From Streptomyces altiplanensis (lineage in GTDB: Bacteria; Actinomycetota; Actinomycetes; Streptomycetales; Streptomycetaceae), in the NCBI GenBank assembly GCA_003719395.1, contig RHMC01000014.1, forward strand, positions 1-64,000: DNA of 64,000 bases, given 5' to 3'. Of the stretch, positions 30,224 to 38,398 are shown piece after piece. The number at the start of each line of letters is the position of its first letter. Within the stretch, counting starts at the first letter, position 1. The position numbers and the translations under genes are program-made. The notes beneath the pieces were generated by a model. It was not told the origin of the DNA. It saw only the letters and a program-made list of their open reading frames with translations, and searched no databases.

Positions 30224-30241
30224 TGTTCGAAATGCCGAACA
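30224..30241. promoter_or_regulatory. Operator upstream of the arabinanase gene
   Basis: TGTTCGAAATGCCGAACA: perfect 6-bp arms (TGTTCG/CGAACA) with a 6-nt spacer, 38 bp upstream of the GH43 start. The pattern suits an IclR- or LacI-type repressor; the regulator is not in the window. Confidence 0.55.
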
Positions 30242-30617
30242 TTGATCGCGACTTCGGACGTGATGCTGAACGGAAAACGGGAGGAAGCCGCCCACCGGGC
30301 AGCGATGGCGCAAACAGAAGCGGGGCGACCACTCGGCGCCCGGAAGCCGGACGACGGCAACGGCCCCGCGGCGGGGGCACTCCCGGGCCGAGAGTGGCAC
30401 GCCCCCCACCCCCGGGGCAATACCCTTGCACCCCTTCTGCAGTTCACCTGTTCAGACAAAGTTCATGAATAAAAACAATCTTTCTCTCAGCCCAACCCCC
30501 TTCTGACGTACGCCTTCCCCCTTCCGGGCCTGCTCGCACAGCCCGCACACCCGACGGAACCGGAGGGCAAAGGGGGTGACGCGGAGGTATCCCGCCAGAA
30601 ACGTCGCGTCCACCCGA

Positions 30618-30646
30618 TTGACATGAACCCGTCCGCTCTCTAGTTT
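30618..30646 (+). promoter_or_regulatory. Promoter of the PL3 pectate lyase gene
   Basis: TTGACA (30618-30623), 17-bp spacer, TAGTTT (30641-30646). A near-consensus vegetative Streptomyces promoter, 66 bp upstream of the start codon. Strong sequence plus an overlapping downstream palindrome implies repression as the control. Confidence 0.7.
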
Positions 30647-30662
30647 CTCGGCAACCGACCGA

Positions 30663-30678
30663 GTTCATGAACATGAAC
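30663..30678. promoter_or_regulatory. Operator just downstream of the PL3 promoter
   Basis: GTTCATGAACATGAAC: two overlapping palindromic units (GTTCATGAAC plus TTCATGAACATGAA), starting 17 bp after the -10 box, where a bound repressor would block transcription. A related TTCATGAA is at 30462-30469. Confidence 0.55.
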
Positions 30679-30711
30679 ACGACGGGCTGTGACTCATCAA
30701 GGAGGAGCACC

Positions 30712-31509
30712 ATGGCACTACGCGACAAAACTCGGCGAGCCATGCCGACATCCCGCGTTCTCCTGTCGGCCCTGGCTCTCGCCCTGCCGGCCGTACTGAT
30801 CGGCAGCGGTCCCGCCGCGGCGGCCGCCTGGCCCACACCGGCCGGGCAGAAGGCCGTCCCCACCACGATCAAGGTGAGTGGGGTCGTGGACGGCAAGATG
30901 GTCCGTCACTACGGCAGCGGAGACCTCGGTTCCGGCGGTCAGGACGAGGGCCAGGGGCCGCTCTTCGAGCTGGCCGACGGCGCCACGCTCAAGAACGTGA
31001 TCCTCGGCTCCCCGGCCGCCGACGGCATCCACTGCAAGGGCACCTGCACGCTCCAGAACGTCTGGTGGGAGGACGTCGGCGAGGACGCCGCCACCTTCAA
31101 GGGCACCTCCGCGTCCCAGACCATGACCATCGACGGCGGCGGCGCCCGCAAGGCGTCCGACAAGGTCTTCCAGCACAACGGCCCCGGCACGATGGTCATC
31201 AAGAACTTCCAGGTCAACGACTTCGGGAAGCTCTACCGTTCGTGCGGCAACTGCAGCAAGCAGTACCAGCGCCACGTGGTGATCCAGAACGTGACCGTCA
31301 CCGCTCCCGGCAAGTCCCTCGCCGGCATCAACTCCAACTACGGCGACACCGCCCGGCTCTCGGCCGTCACCATCGTCGGCGACAGCAGCCGAAAGATCGT
31401 CCCCTGCGAACGCTACAAGGGCGTCACCAGCGGCGAACCCACCAAGCTCGGCAGCGGACCGGACTCCACGCACTGCCTGTACAGCGCCTCCAGCATCACC
31501 TACAAGTAG
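30712..31509 (+). CDS. Secreted pectate lyase, family PL3
   Basis: Intact, 265 aa. Signal peptide 1-40 (LLSALALALPAVLIGSGPAA). A compact beta-helix with the PL3 features: DGIHCKGTCTLQNVWWEDVG, EDAATFKG (calcium site), KVFQHNGPGTMVIKNFQVND, and the paired cysteines of FGKLYRSCGNCSKQYQRHV, which holds the catalytic Lys/Arg region. It degrades pectate with calcium. AGGAGG lies 6 nt upstream of ATG at 30712. Cotranscription with the following GH12 relic is likely. Confidence 0.92.
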   Translation: MALRDKTRRAMPTSRVLLSALALALPAVLIGSGPAAAAAWPTPAGQKAVPTTIKVSGVVDGKMVRHYGSGDLGSGGQDEGQGPLFELADGATLKNVILGSPAADGIHCKGTCTLQNVWWEDVGEDAATFKGTSASQTMTIDGGGARKASDKVFQHNGPGTMVIKNFQVNDFGKLYRSCGNCSKQYQRHVVIQNVTVTAPGKSLAGINSNYGDTARLSAVTIVGDSSRKIVPCERYKGVTSGEPTKLGSGPDSTHCLYSASSITYK

Positions 31510-31552
31510 CCGGCGCCCCCCACCTCGAACTCTCCGAGCAGAGGAACCCCCC

Positions 31553-31873
31553 ATGGCAGAACCCCCTCTCCGTAAGAGAAAACCCGGACTTCGCGGCGGC
31601 GCCGGCCCGGCCGGCAGCAAGGTGGAGCCCCTCGACGTCGGTGGTGCCACCCGGGACCCCCACCGGGGAAACATCGGCTGGAACGCCCACCCCTTCGCGC
31701 GGACGGGCAACACGTCCAGCGTGAACCTGGACACGGACGACTTCCTGCGGGCCCTCGGGCAGCACGGCACGGCGAGTCCCTCCACGTACCTGTCCGGCGT
31801 GCAGGCGGGTACCGAGGTCTTCACCGGCAGGGGCCGGCCGGACGCGCGTTCGTACGCCGTCACCGTCGGGTAG
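31553..31873 (+). pseudogene. C-terminal half of a GH12 endoglucanase/xyloglucanase
   Basis: 106 aa with a good start and RBS (AGAGGAA). From residue 19 it follows the GH12 pattern: GPAGSKVEPLDVGGATRD, GNIGWNAHPFARTGNTSSVN, LDTDDFLRALGQHG and YLSGVQAGTEVFTG, where the Glu of QAGTE is the second catalytic residue. The first half, with the nucleophile Glu and the substrate cleft, is missing, as is a signal peptide. It cannot be active as a GH12 enzyme. The first 18 residues are basic and unrelated, an accidental start after a deletion. Confidence 0.7.
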
Positions 31874-31958
31874 CGCCTCCACCAGAAGCGGCACGGACAC
31901 CGGGCCGCTCCGCCCCCACGGGCGGCGCCGGCCTCGGTGCGTGACGGTGTGCGGCCGG

Positions 31959-33884
31959 TCAGCGGGCGTACACCACCGGCCTCGGCGGAGTCGGCATCCT
32001 GTCGCCGATGAAGAAACTCGGGTGGGGCGGCTGGTTGTAGGCCGTGTTCTGCCAGGCGACGGCCTCGCGGTACTGGACGTCGTGCATCAGCGTGGTGATG
32101 CGCGTGGTGGTGACCGCGGTCGTGGTGTACACGCGCAGCGCGCTGCTGTCGGTGGTGCGCCAGACGACTTCCTCGCGCCAGTCGCCGAAGAGGTCACCGC
32201 TGAGGGCGGGGGTCGCCTTGGTGCCGTTGTTGGAGGCCACCCCGCTGCCGGTCAGCAGACGCGTCTCCCCGCCGGTGCCGTACTTGTCGACGCGGGTGCC
32301 GTCGAGCAGTTCCCGTACGGGATCGGCGTCCCACCAGGCCAGGAAGTTCGTCGAGGACGGCTTGCGGCCCACGATCCGCCCGGCCGGGTCGCGTACGCCG
32401 TCCCCTCCGGTCGAGGACCAGGACTCGGCGCCCGCGCTGCCCGCCCAGATGTCGGCGGACACTCCTCGGCCGTTGTCGCCGCCCGCCGGGGTCGACCACA
32501 GGATCTGACCGGTGCGCGCGTCGGCCATCCAGGAACTCGGCTTGGTGCTGTCCTCGTCGACCTTGAACACCTCCAGGCCGCTCCGGGAGGGATTGAGGTC
32601 GCCGACGTGCAGGGCATCCCCGTGGCCGTTGCGGGTGTTCCACAGCCCGCGGCCCGTGTCGTCGACGGCCATGGAGCCGTAGACGATCTCGTCACGGCCG
32701 TCGGCGTCCACGTCCGCGACGGAGAGGTTGTGGTTTCCCTGGCCGGCGTACGCGCTGTTGCCGGACGCGCCGGAGTCGAAGGTCCAGCGCTTGGTCAGCC
32801 TGCCGTCGCGGAAGTCCCAGGCCGCGATGACACTGCGCGTGTAGTAGCCGCGCGCCATGACGATGCTCGGCCGCTGTCCGTCGAGGTAGGCGGTGGCGGC
32901 GAGGAAGCGGTCCACGCGGTTGCCGTACGAGTCGCCCCACGAGGAGACGGTCCCGCGGGGCGGGTCGTAGTCGACGGTGGAGAGCGCCGCACCCGTCCGG
33001 CCGCTGAACACCGTGAGGAATTCGGGGCCGGTGAGGATGTAGCCCCCGGAGTTGCGGTGGTCGGCACCGGCGTTGCCGATGACCGTGCCCCGGCCGTCGC
33101 GGGTGCCGTCGGCCGTCTTCATGGCGATCTCGGCGGACCCGTCCCCGTCGTAGTCGTACACCTGGAACTGCGTGTAGTGGGCGCCCGCCCTGATGTTGCG
33201 TCCCAGGTCGATGCGCCACAGCCGGGTGCCGTCGAGCCGGTAGGCGTCCATCAGGACGTTCCCGGTGTACCCGGACTGGGAGTTGTCCTTCGCGTTGGAC
33301 GGATCCCACTTCACCACGAACTCGTAGCGCCCGTCACCGTCGAGGTCGCCGACGCTGACGTCATTGGCGCTGTACGTGAAGCCGTCACCGGCCGGCGGGA
33401 CCTGGAGCGGCACGTCGCGGTAACCGCTGCCGAAGGCCAGCGCCGGGGCGGACGGCGCCTGCTCCACTCCCCCGACGACGGCGCGCACCGTGTACGTGCT
33501 GCCTGCGGCGGCTCCGGAGTCGTAGTGGTTCGTCGACCCGGTGATCGGGGAGGCGTTGACCCTGACCGAGCCCCGGTAGAGGTTGAACGCCACGGTGTCG
33601 GGGTCGGTGGCGAGCCAGCGCCAGCTGACGAAGTTCCCGGTGCCCGAGCGGACGCTGACCAGGCCGCGGTCCAGGTCCTCCACCTGCCGTGCGGCGGCCG
33701 CCGCGGGCTGCGCCGCTCGCGGGGCGGCGGACTCGGGGAGTACCTGCGCGCCGGCCGCCCGGGAGGCCGCGGGGATCGCGGACGCATGGGTCGCCGCGCC
33801 GGCGCCGGACAGGAGCGCCAGCGCCGCACCGGCGCACAACAGCCTCCGGGCCCTGGGGATTCTTCGTGAGACGTGCGGTGTCAT
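31959..33884 (-). CDS. Secreted rhamnogalacturonan lyase, family PL11
   Basis: Intact, 641 aa. A signal peptide with twin arginines (SRRIPRARRLLCAGAALALL) precedes the catalytic domain. The PL11 eight-bladed propeller has repeated calcium-binding DGDGxxE motifs (VGDLDGDGRYEFVVKWDPSN, YDYDGDGSAEIAMKTADGT, DVDADGRDEIVYGSM), YILTGPEFLTVFSGRTG and RGYYTRSVIAAW. It cuts the rhamnogalacturonan I backbone of pectin by elimination. ATG at 33884 has GAAGGGAA upstream. A perfect CebR-type box and a second LacI-like operator are upstream. It lies opposite the PL3 gene. Confidence 0.95.
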   Translation of the reverse strand: MTPHVSRRIPRARRLLCAGAALALLSGAGAATHASAIPAASRAAGAQVLPESAAPRAAQPAAAAARQVEDLDRGLVSVRSGTGNFVSWRWLATDPDTVAFNLYRGSVRVNASPITGSTNHYDSGAAAGSTYTVRAVVGGVEQAPSAPALAFGSGYRDVPLQVPPAGDGFTYSANDVSVGDLDGDGRYEFVVKWDPSNAKDNSQSGYTGNVLMDAYRLDGTRLWRIDLGRNIRAGAHYTQFQVYDYDGDGSAEIAMKTADGTRDGRGTVIGNAGADHRNSGGYILTGPEFLTVFSGRTGAALSTVDYDPPRGTVSSWGDSYGNRVDRFLAATAYLDGQRPSIVMARGYYTRSVIAAWDFRDGRLTKRWTFDSGASGNSAYAGQGNHNLSVADVDADGRDEIVYGSMAVDDTGRGLWNTRNGHGDALHVGDLNPSRSGLEVFKVDEDSTKPSSWMADARTGQILWSTPAGGDNGRGVSADIWAGSAGAESWSSTGGDGVRDPAGRIVGRKPSSTNFLAWWDADPVRELLDGTRVDKYGTGGETRLLTGSGVASNNGTKATPALSGDLFGDWREEVVWRTTDSSALRVYTTTAVTTTRITTLMHDVQYREAVAWQNTAYNQPPHPSFFIGDRMPTPPRPVVYAR

Positions 33885-33935
33885 CTGGGGGGTTCCCTTC
33901 TTCGTCGGAGCGGCCCAGTGGTGACGCCGACCGGC

Positions 33936-33951
33936 TTTAAAACGATTCAAA
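33936..33951. promoter_or_regulatory. LacI/GalR-like operator upstream of PL11
   Basis: TTTAAAACGATTCAAA: imperfect palindrome (6 of 8 positions), centred on CG as in LacI/GalR sites, 52 bp before the PL11 start. AT-rich compared with its surroundings. Confidence 0.45.
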
Positions 33952-33985
33952 AGCGGGCCGTGCGGGACGCGCGCCGGAATCGGTG

Positions 33986-33999
33986 TGGGAGCGCTCCCA
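33986..33999. promoter_or_regulatory. Perfect CebR box upstream of PL11
   Basis: TGGGAGCGCTCCCA, identical to the 14-bp palindrome bound by the cellobiose-responsive LacI-family repressor CebR in Streptomyces. It lies 102 bp upstream of the PL11 start and points to control by cellobiose or a related LacI protein. Confidence 0.75.
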
Positions 34000-34307
34000 A
34001 GGTCCCTGCTGGAGGACTGCCCGTCAAGATCTGGCGCAGAACTTTCCGTACTCCGCACCGCCCCGGGCCGGCCGGGCCGCGAGCCCGGCACGACACCCGG
34101 CGTGGGAGTCGTGTCAGCCGTCGGGGACGGCGGGGCCGAGCCGGCGGGGACGGTCCGGGTCCGCGATCACGAGACCGGCGGGACGGCCGTGCGCGGCAGG
34201 CACCCCGCGGGGCGCGCTCAACGGCTTTCCGTATCCGGCCGCGCTGCTGTCCGGCGAGGGCATCGGGGTGAAACGGTTCCTGGCAGAAGGCCGCGCCGGC
34301 TGCGCGT
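34000..34307. other. Intergenic, no gene seen
   Basis: GC-rich region between the CebR box and the DoxX gene. A plus-strand stretch NGFPYPAALLSGEGIGVKRF (about 34215-34275) reads like the tail of a protein but has no upstream partner in frame. No motif is convincing. Confidence 0.35.
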
Positions 34308-34834
34308 CTACTCCTCGGCCCGGGCGGCTTCCGCCTGTTCCTTGCTGCGCTTGCCGAGGACCACGGCTGCCGCGAGCGCGCTGCCGGCGAAGGCCAGCGC
34401 ACGGTCCACGGCTGGTCGAACCGGTGCCCCGTGGCGTGGTCCACCGAGTAACGGCCCGCTCCGGTGATGCCGATGGCGGCTGCGGTGAAGCCGAGGAAAC
34501 CGGGGTACTCGTAGCCGCCCGACTGGGCGAAGAACCCGGCGGGCGCGTGTACGGCGACGGCCCCGGCCATGGCTCCGGCGGCCGCCGCGCCCGCCGCGGG
34601 CGTGGCGAGCCCGAGGCCCAGCAGCAGTCCGCCGCCCGCCTCTCCGAGCCCGGCCGCGACGGCGCTCTGCCGGCCGGGCTTGAAGCCCATGTGTTCCATG
34701 GCCGTCGCGGTCGCCTCCACCCCTCCGCCACCGAACCAGCCCAGCAGCTTCTGCGCGCCGTGCGCCGCCAGTACCGCGCCGGTGCCCGTACGCAGTACGA
34801 GCAGGCCGAGATCGCGTCGGTTGATGGATGCCAT
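34308..34834 (-). CDS. DoxX-family membrane protein (frameshifted at C-terminus)
   Basis: About 175 aa, four membrane helices. It has RRDLGLLVLRTGTGAVLAAH and GAQKLLGWFGGGG, typical DoxX, then GFKPGRQSAVAAGLGEAGGG and YPGFLGFTAAAIGITGAGRY. The tail ALAFAGSALAAAVVLGKRSK is in another frame; the shift is near 34400. DoxX-type proteins (with SodA and SseA in mycobacteria) are linked to redox stress; the exact reaction is not known. ATG at 34834. Confidence 0.8.
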
Positions 34835-34949
34835 GGGGGTCTCTCCCGTTCGATAAGGGGACGCGTCTACTGGTCCACCTTCGTCAGGAAACACTCCGTG
34901 CGCACCTCGGAGCCGCCGTCGGGGGCCGACGGCCACGGCCGTCGGCCTG

Positions 34950-35756
34950 TCAGCGCAGCAGCAGCTGAAGGCCGCCCAGTACGGTCGCTCCGATCACCAG
35001 CTGCTCGAAGAGCCGCTGGTTGATCCGGTCCACACACATGCGGCCGAGGCAGGCGCCCGGGACGACGAAGAGCACCAGGGCCGCGTCCAGCAGCAGGGAC
35101 CGCAGGTCGATCAGGCCGAGGCCGACGCTGAACGGCACCTTCGAGGTGTTGACGATCAGGAAGAACCACGCCGACGTCCCCAGGAAGCCGAGCTTCCGGA
35201 AGCCGGCGGAGAGCAGGTAGAGCGACATGACGGGGCCGCCCGCGTTGGCGACCATCGTGGTGAACCCGCCGAGCACACCGTACGAGCGGGCCTTGAGCCG
35301 GCCACCGCCCGATGCCGTGTCCGTGTCCGTGTCCGTGTCCGTCGCCGTGTCCGTCGCCGTCGCCGTCGAGGGATCCGCCTCCGGTTCCGGGGATGCGCGG
35401 CGGCGCCACAGTGTCACCCCCGCCATCAGCAGCAGGATCACGCCGATCGACATGCGTACGGCGTCGTCGTCGGCCCACAGCATGAACACCGCACCGGCCA
35501 CCACACCCGCCGCGACCGCCGGGAACAACCGCAGCAGGGTCGGCCAGTGGGCGTGCCGACGGTAGACGAGCACCGCGATCAGGTCTCCGGCGATCAGGAC
35601 GGGCAGCAGTACCCCGGTCGATTCCCGGGCCGGCAGCACGGCGGCGAAGACCGCGAGGCTGATCGTGTTGGCCCCGCTGACGGCGGTCTTCGAGAAGCCC
35701 ACCAGGGCCGAAGCGGCGGCCAGTGCCGCGAATTGCCAGAGCGTGATGGTGTCCAT
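34950..35756 (-). CDS. TauE/SafE-type permease (sulfite/organosulfur exporter family)
   Basis: Intact, 268 aa, about eight membrane helices. It starts MDTITLWQFAALAAASALVG followed by FSKTAVSGANTISLAVFAAV, and has the second repeat GFTTMVANAGGPVMSLYLLS and FLGTSAWFFLIVNTSKVPFS. These are the two TauE family repeats. The cytoplasmic linker between helices carries an unusual run of about 20 Thr/Asp/Ala residues (TATDTDTDTDTA), encoded by a hexamer repeat. The substrate is unknown; family members export sulfite or sulfonates. Confidence 0.88.
   Translation of the reverse strand: MDTITLWQFAALAAASALVGFSKTAVSGANTISLAVFAAVLPARESTGVLLPVLIAGDLIAVLVYRRHAHWPTLLRLFPAVAAGVVAGAVFMLWADDDAVRMSIGVILLLMAGVTLWRRRASPEPEADPSTATATDTATDTDTDTDTASGGGRLKARSYGVLGGFTTMVANAGGPVMSLYLLSAGFRKLGFLGTSAWFFLIVNTSKVPFSVGLGLIDLRSLLLDAALVLFVVPGACLGRMCVDRINQRLFEQLVIGATVLGGLQLLLR
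35317..35364. repeat. Hexamer microsatellite inside the TauE/SafE gene
   Basis: Eight hexamers (GTGTCC or GTCGCC) in frame, giving the Thr-Asp repeat in the linker. As units are six bases, length change would alter linker length without frameshift. Confidence 0.85.
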
Positions 35757-35900
35757 GCCAGGACTGACGCTACAGCCCGGCCGGTCCGGACCCTCCCCCG
35801 TCCCCGGGCATCTCGGTCTGTGGAACCCGGCGGCGTACGCGTACGGCGACCGGTCCGGCCACCGGCGCGGGCGCAGCCGACGGGAGCCGGGCGGGGCCGG

Positions 35901-36559
35901 CTACGCGCGGGCGTAGTCGGCGAGGGCCGGTTCGAGCAGTCCGAACGCGCGGGTGGCCTCCTCTGCGAGGACCGCGGCGATCTCGGGGTTGGTACGGCCG
36001 GCGAGGGTGAGTTCCTGGATACGGCGGAACAGGACGCGATGCACTCCGCGTGCAGGGCCGCGGCCGTGCGCGGGGTGACGTCGTCGCCAGGGACGCCGGT
36101 GGCCCCGGCGAGGGCGTCGGCCAGGGCGTCCTCGCGCTGGTCGTGCAGTCCGCGCAGGCACGCCGAGAGGGTGGGGCTCTCGGCGATCATGCGGGTGAAC
36201 TCCGGGCCGCGAAGCCGGCGACGGGAGCCTTGCGCGGCGACAGCGGACAGGAAGGCGCGGCGCAGGGCGGCGAGGGCGGATTCGCCGGGTTCCCGGGCGG
36301 TGACGGTGCGCGCCAGGCCGGCGACGAACTCGTCCTGGTGGTCCAGCGCCAGATCCTCCTTGTGCGGGAAGTAGTTGGTCACGGTCTTCTTGGCGACGCG
36401 GGCGGCGTCGGCGATCTCGGCGATGGTGGTGCGCTCGAAGCCCTGCTCGATGAAGAGTCCGGTCGCCCGGTCGGAGATGAGCTGCCGCGTCTCGCGTTTC
36501 TTGGTCTCGCGCAGCCCCATCGGTTCGGCCGGCTCCGTCGTGGTCACCCTGATACCCAT
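35901..36559 (-). CDS. TetR-family regulator (frameshifted)
   Basis: About 219 aa. The N-terminal HTH domain reads RETRQLISDRATGLFIEQGF, RTTIAEIADAARVAKKTVTN and YFPHKEDL, all standard TetR. The ligand domain follows (FTRMIAESPTLSACLRGLHD). The end (ELTLAGRTNPEIAAVLAEEA, FGLLEPALADYARA) is in another frame, with the shift near 36030. It is divergent from the hydrolase-vgb-vat genes and the intergenic region has TetR-type palindromes, so it probably represses that operon and itself. Start at 36559; ATG 36520 is an alternative. Confidence 0.82.
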
Positions 36560-36569
36560 GAAAAAACCT

Positions 36570-36630
36570 TACACCCATTGTATTTTTATGTTGACACCCT
36601 GAACGCCCTCGTCATAAATTTACATCTGTA
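36570..36630. promoter_or_regulatory. Divergent promoter and operators between tetR and the hydrolase-vgb-vat genes
   Basis: Plus-strand promoter TTGACA (36591-36596), 18 bp, TAAATT (36615-36620). TACA-N5-TGTA is at 36570-36582 (on the tetR side) and TACA-N2-TGTA at 36621-36630, immediately after the -10 box. Binding of the TetR protein at these sites would block both directions. The stretch is distinctly AT-rich. Confidence 0.6.
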
Positions 36631-36716
36631 GCAAGTTTCGCTCGAAGGGAAATTTCATCACGCGAGGCCGGTCTCACCGACCCACCCCGAACACCACACC
36701 CGACGGAGGAGTGTCC

Positions 36717-37535
36717 TTGAACGTCACCGTTGTTCCCGCACCGCCCGGACGACCGCGCCGGACGCGACCGCACCGGTGCGACGGCGGTCGCCCCGCTCCC
36801 GGCCGACGCCGAGGTGTCCGGTGCGGAGGTGTCCGGGGACTGGGTCCGCGCACCGGGCGCCGGGGACGGCGCGGTCGTCTATGTGCACGGCGGCGGGTTC
36901 GCCCGTACCATGCCCGAGGCCGAGCGCGCAGTGGCCTACCGGCTGTCGAGAGCGACCGGGCGGCCGACGCTGCGGGTGGACTGCGGTCGGCCGCGCTCGA
37001 CGACGTCCTCGGTCCGGCAGCGCTCGACGACGTCCTCGCCGCCTGGCGCAGTGTGCTGGAGCGGGGGATCCCCGCTTCTAAGACCGTCTTCGTCGGCGTG
37101 TCGGCCGGAGCCACGCTGGTGTTGTCCGCGCTGCTCGAGATCGAGCGGACCGGCGGAACGCCGCCCGGCGCCGCGGTCGTGATCTCGCCCCGTCACCGAT
37201 CTCGCCCTCACCGGTGCGTCGCCGTCCGCCGACGACGGCAAGGACGTGGTGAGCCCCGCCGCCCTCGAATCCGTCCGCGCCCAGTACCTCACCGGCGCGA
37301 GCGCCGACGGGCTTCGCGGTCGCCCCTGCACGGAGATCCGCGCGGCTGCCGCCGCTGCTGATCGCGGCCGGCTCGGACGAGGTGCCGCTGGACGCGCCCG
37401 CCGGTTCGCCGCCGACGCGACGCCGCCGGAGTGAGCGTGTGCCTGGACGTCTACCGAGGGCATGCCGCACGCCTTCCACCTGTCTGGCCACGGCGAGGTC
37501 CTGTTCGGCCGGATCGGGCGGTGGCTCGCCGACCC
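36717..37535 (+). CDS. Alpha/beta hydrolase, HSL family (frameshifted, runs into vgb)
   Basis: HSL-type esterase with oxyanion motif VYVHGGGFARTM, nucleophile elbow VFVGVSAGATLVLSAL (G-x-S-x-G) and the catalytic His region VYRGMPHAFHLSGHGE. About 270 aa. Several frame changes (near 36750, 36985, 37190, 37300-37440) split it. TTG at 37 bases after AAATTTCATC... is less certain: TTG at 36717 has GGAGGAG upstream and is preferred over GTG 36711. No stop separates it from the lyase: [11 protein letters not shown] passes directly in frame into [10 protein letters not shown]. It is the first gene of the TetR-controlled streptogramin-type operon. Role in lactone or ester cleavage is possible. Confidence 0.7.
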
Positions 37536-38398
37536 GGTCCGCGAGTTCACCGTCAGCGGTCCGGACGCGGGACCCTACGCGCTCGCCGAAGGACCGGACG
37601 GGGCCCTGTGGTTCACCCTCGTCCACCAGGACGGGATCGGCCGCAGGGGTGAGGACGGGCACCTCACCACCCATCCGGTCGGCGCGGGCCCGACGGTGAT
37701 CGCCCAGGGACCCGACGGCGCCTGTGGTTCACCGACGTACCGGGCGCACCGCATCGGCCGGATCACCGTGGACGGCAGCGTCTCCTCCTTCGCCCCGCAC
37801 ACCGCCGGCGGCGGACCCTTCGGTATAGCCCCGGGCCCGGACGGGGCGATGTGGTTCACCCTGTCCGGGGCGACCGCATCGGCCGCATCACCGGTGGACG
37901 CGAAGTGACCGAGTACCCGGCTCCCGGCGCCTTCCCGTCCGCCATCACGGCGGGTCCCGACGGCGCGATGTGGTTCACCCTCAACCAGGACAACGCCATC
38001 GGCCGGATCACCCCGGACGGCCTGACGACCCGTTACCCGCTGCCGACCGAGGCCGCCGGGCCGGTGGGCATCACCGCCGGGCCGGACGGCGCGCTGTGGT
38101 TCACCGAGATCGGCGCGGGACAGATCGGGCGCAGTCACCGGTCGACGGCGCCATCACGGAGCACCCGCTTCCCGACCGCCGGGCCCGGCCGCACGCCATC
38201 ACCACCGGCCCCGACGGGGCGCTGTGGTTCACCGAGTGGGGACGCGGCCGGGTCGGCCGCGTCACCGTCGGGGGCCGGATCACCTCGTACGACCTGCCGC
38301 GCCCCGACTGCGAACCGCACGGCATCACCCACCACCGCGGCGCTCTGTGGTGCGCCCTGGAAACCGGCTCCCTGGCCAGAATCGAGGTCTCCCCGTGA
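37536..38398 (+). CDS. vgb: Virginiamycin B (streptogramin B) lyase family protein, Vgb (frameshifted)
   Basis: A seven-bladed propeller made of repeats with GPDGALWFT and [62 protein letters not shown] and [19 protein letters not shown]. This is the Vgb architecture. Vgb opens the cyclic depsipeptide of streptogramin B antibiotics by beta-elimination. The start is not visible as a separate codon: the sequence continues from the hydrolase. Frame shifts are near 37725, 37880 and 38130. The last bases overlap the next start (GTGA at 38395), so translation with vat is coupled. Functional streptogramin B resistance is inferred from family and neighbour. Confidence 0.8.

Larger units (their letters stand above)
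30187..30711. other. Divergent regulatory region between GH43 and PL3 genes
   Basis: About 525 bp without genes. It holds a TGTTCG-N6-CGAACA operator near the GH43 gene, a good sigma-70 type promoter for PL3, and TTCATGAA-type palindromes at 30462-30469 and 30663-30678. Between them are AT-rich stretches unusual for this chromosome (for example 30466-30485). Confidence 0.6.
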
